From contig JBIIZD010000124.1 of assembly GCA_044346445.1 (NCBI GenBank), positions 1 through 6,008 of the forward strand: a stretch of DNA of 6,008 bases, in the 5' to 3' direction. Position 1 is the stretch's first letter; each line of letters starts with the position of its first letter. Source of the DNA: CAISGS01 sp044346445 (GTDB lineage: Bacteria > Pseudomonadota > Alphaproteobacteria > Caulobacterales > Caulobacteraceae). A model generated the notes under the pieces. It worked only from the letters and a program-made list of their open reading frames with translations. It was not told the DNA's origin and searched no databases. A program made the translations under genes and the position numbers. Positions 5,550-6,008 of this stretch are shown here, piece by piece.

Positions 5550-6008
5550 ATGTACGAAAACACCTTCAACAAGATTGAAAAGGATTTGCGTGCGGAAGAC
5601 GGGATCGCCAATGAGTTGGACTATGTAGAGCAAACCTCTTGGGTTCTGTTCCTAAAATATCTCGATGATCTGGAGTCAGAGCGACGCGACCGCGCCGAAC
5701 TGGATGGCAAGCCCTATGCGCCCATCATAGCCGGGCGATACCAGTGGGGCGAATGGGCGGCACCCAAGAAGGATGGCCAGCTGGATCAGAACAAGGCCCT
5801 GATCGGCGATGATCTGATCACCTTCATTGATCGCGACCTATTTCCCCATCTAGCGTCCTTCAGGCAAAGCGCCACTGGGCCGCAAACCATCGAATACAAG
5901 ATCGGTGAGATTTTCACCGAACTGCGCAGCAAGTTTCGCTCTGGCTATATCCTGCGCGACATCTTGGAAGCGGTCGACGGTCTGTCCTTCAACACCCAAG
6001 CCGAACGG
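5550..6008 (+). CDS. hsdM: Type I restriction-modification methyltransferase subunit, N-terminal part (runs off right edge)
   Basis: HsdM binds S-adenosylmethionine and, with HsdS, methylates adenine in a bipartite recognition sequence; with HsdR the complex cuts unmodified DNA. The visible 153 residues start MYENTFNKIEKDLRAEDGIA and include ELDYVEQTSWVLFLKYLDDLE (22-42), QWGEWAAPKKDG (65-76), KALIGDDLITFIDRDLFPHL (82-101) and TIEYKIGEIFTELRSKFRSGYILRDI (113-138). This is the characteristic helical HsdM N-terminal domain that precedes the N6-adenine methylase fold. The catalytic NPPF motif and SAM site lie beyond the window. The start ATG has a good ribosome site, GGAGAA at 5541-5546. The frame is open to the last base, with no stop. 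hsdS and hsdR are expected downstream but cannot be seen. The gene is preceded by a repeat-bearing gap, in line with defence genes often being acquired; codon use here shows no sharp break by eye. Confidence 0.92.
   Translation, partial: MYENTFNKIEKDLRAEDGIANELDYVEQTSWVLFLKYLDDLESERRDRAELDGKPYAPIIAGRYQWGEWAAPKKDGQLDQNKALIGDDLITFIDRDLFPHLASFRQSATGPQTIEYKIGEIFTELRSKFRSGYILRDILEAVDGLSFNTQAER

Noticed and set aside
5249..5611. 120-codon minus-strand open frame across the intergenic repeat into hsdM
   Set aside because: It overlaps the hsdM start in antisense and runs through the palindromic repeat. It has no recognisable domain.

Overview
The window looks like a chromosomal segment of an alphaproteobacterium. 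The evidence is the order petA-petB-petC, with trmL and hemF diverging upstream and an S-methyl-5'-thioadenosine phosphorylase gene downstream; the bc1-type (not b6f-type) heme spacing in cytochrome b; and an alphaproteobacterial-style Tat-targeted Rieske protein. The arrangement resembles Rhodospirillales-like genomes, but the species cannot be named from the sequence alone. Base composition is moderately GC-rich throughout the gene-dense part.

Layout. On the minus strand at the left edge lie the first 34 codons of hemF (aerobic coproporphyrinogen III oxidase), preceded 11 nt upstream by trmL (tRNA wobble 2'-O-methyltransferase). A divergent intergenic region of about 200 bp, carrying a perfect 8+8 hairpin and a short TTGA palindrome, separates trmL from petABC on the plus strand. 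petABC encodes the complete three-subunit cytochrome bc1 complex: Rieske protein, cytochrome b and cytochrome c1, packed with 5-7 nt gaps. A strong intrinsic terminator closes petABC. mtnP follows immediately, its Shine-Dalgarno abutting the terminator U-tract. A convergent minus-strand dienelactone-hydrolase-family gene comes next. Just upstream of it is a 24-codon reading frame that looks like the N-terminus of a second, lost paralogue. The 333-bp gap to the right holds a degenerate dispersed-repeat palindrome. The window ends inside hsdM, the methyltransferase subunit of a type I restriction-modification system, cut off after its N-terminal domain.

Functionally, petABC takes electrons from ubiquinol to cytochrome c. 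The neighbouring hemF belongs to heme synthesis, which fits a respiratory neighbourhood. mtnP salvages methylthioadenosine. hsdM probably marks the start of an accessory defence module whose specificity and restriction subunits would lie beyond the right edge. Most of the window is conserved core genome. The points most worth a second look are the DLH N-terminal remnant coupled to the intact DLH gene, the altered residue at the usual DLH glutamate position, the terminator/SD junction at mtnP, and the repeat-bearing boundary next to hsdM. I found no evidence of a wholly new system.
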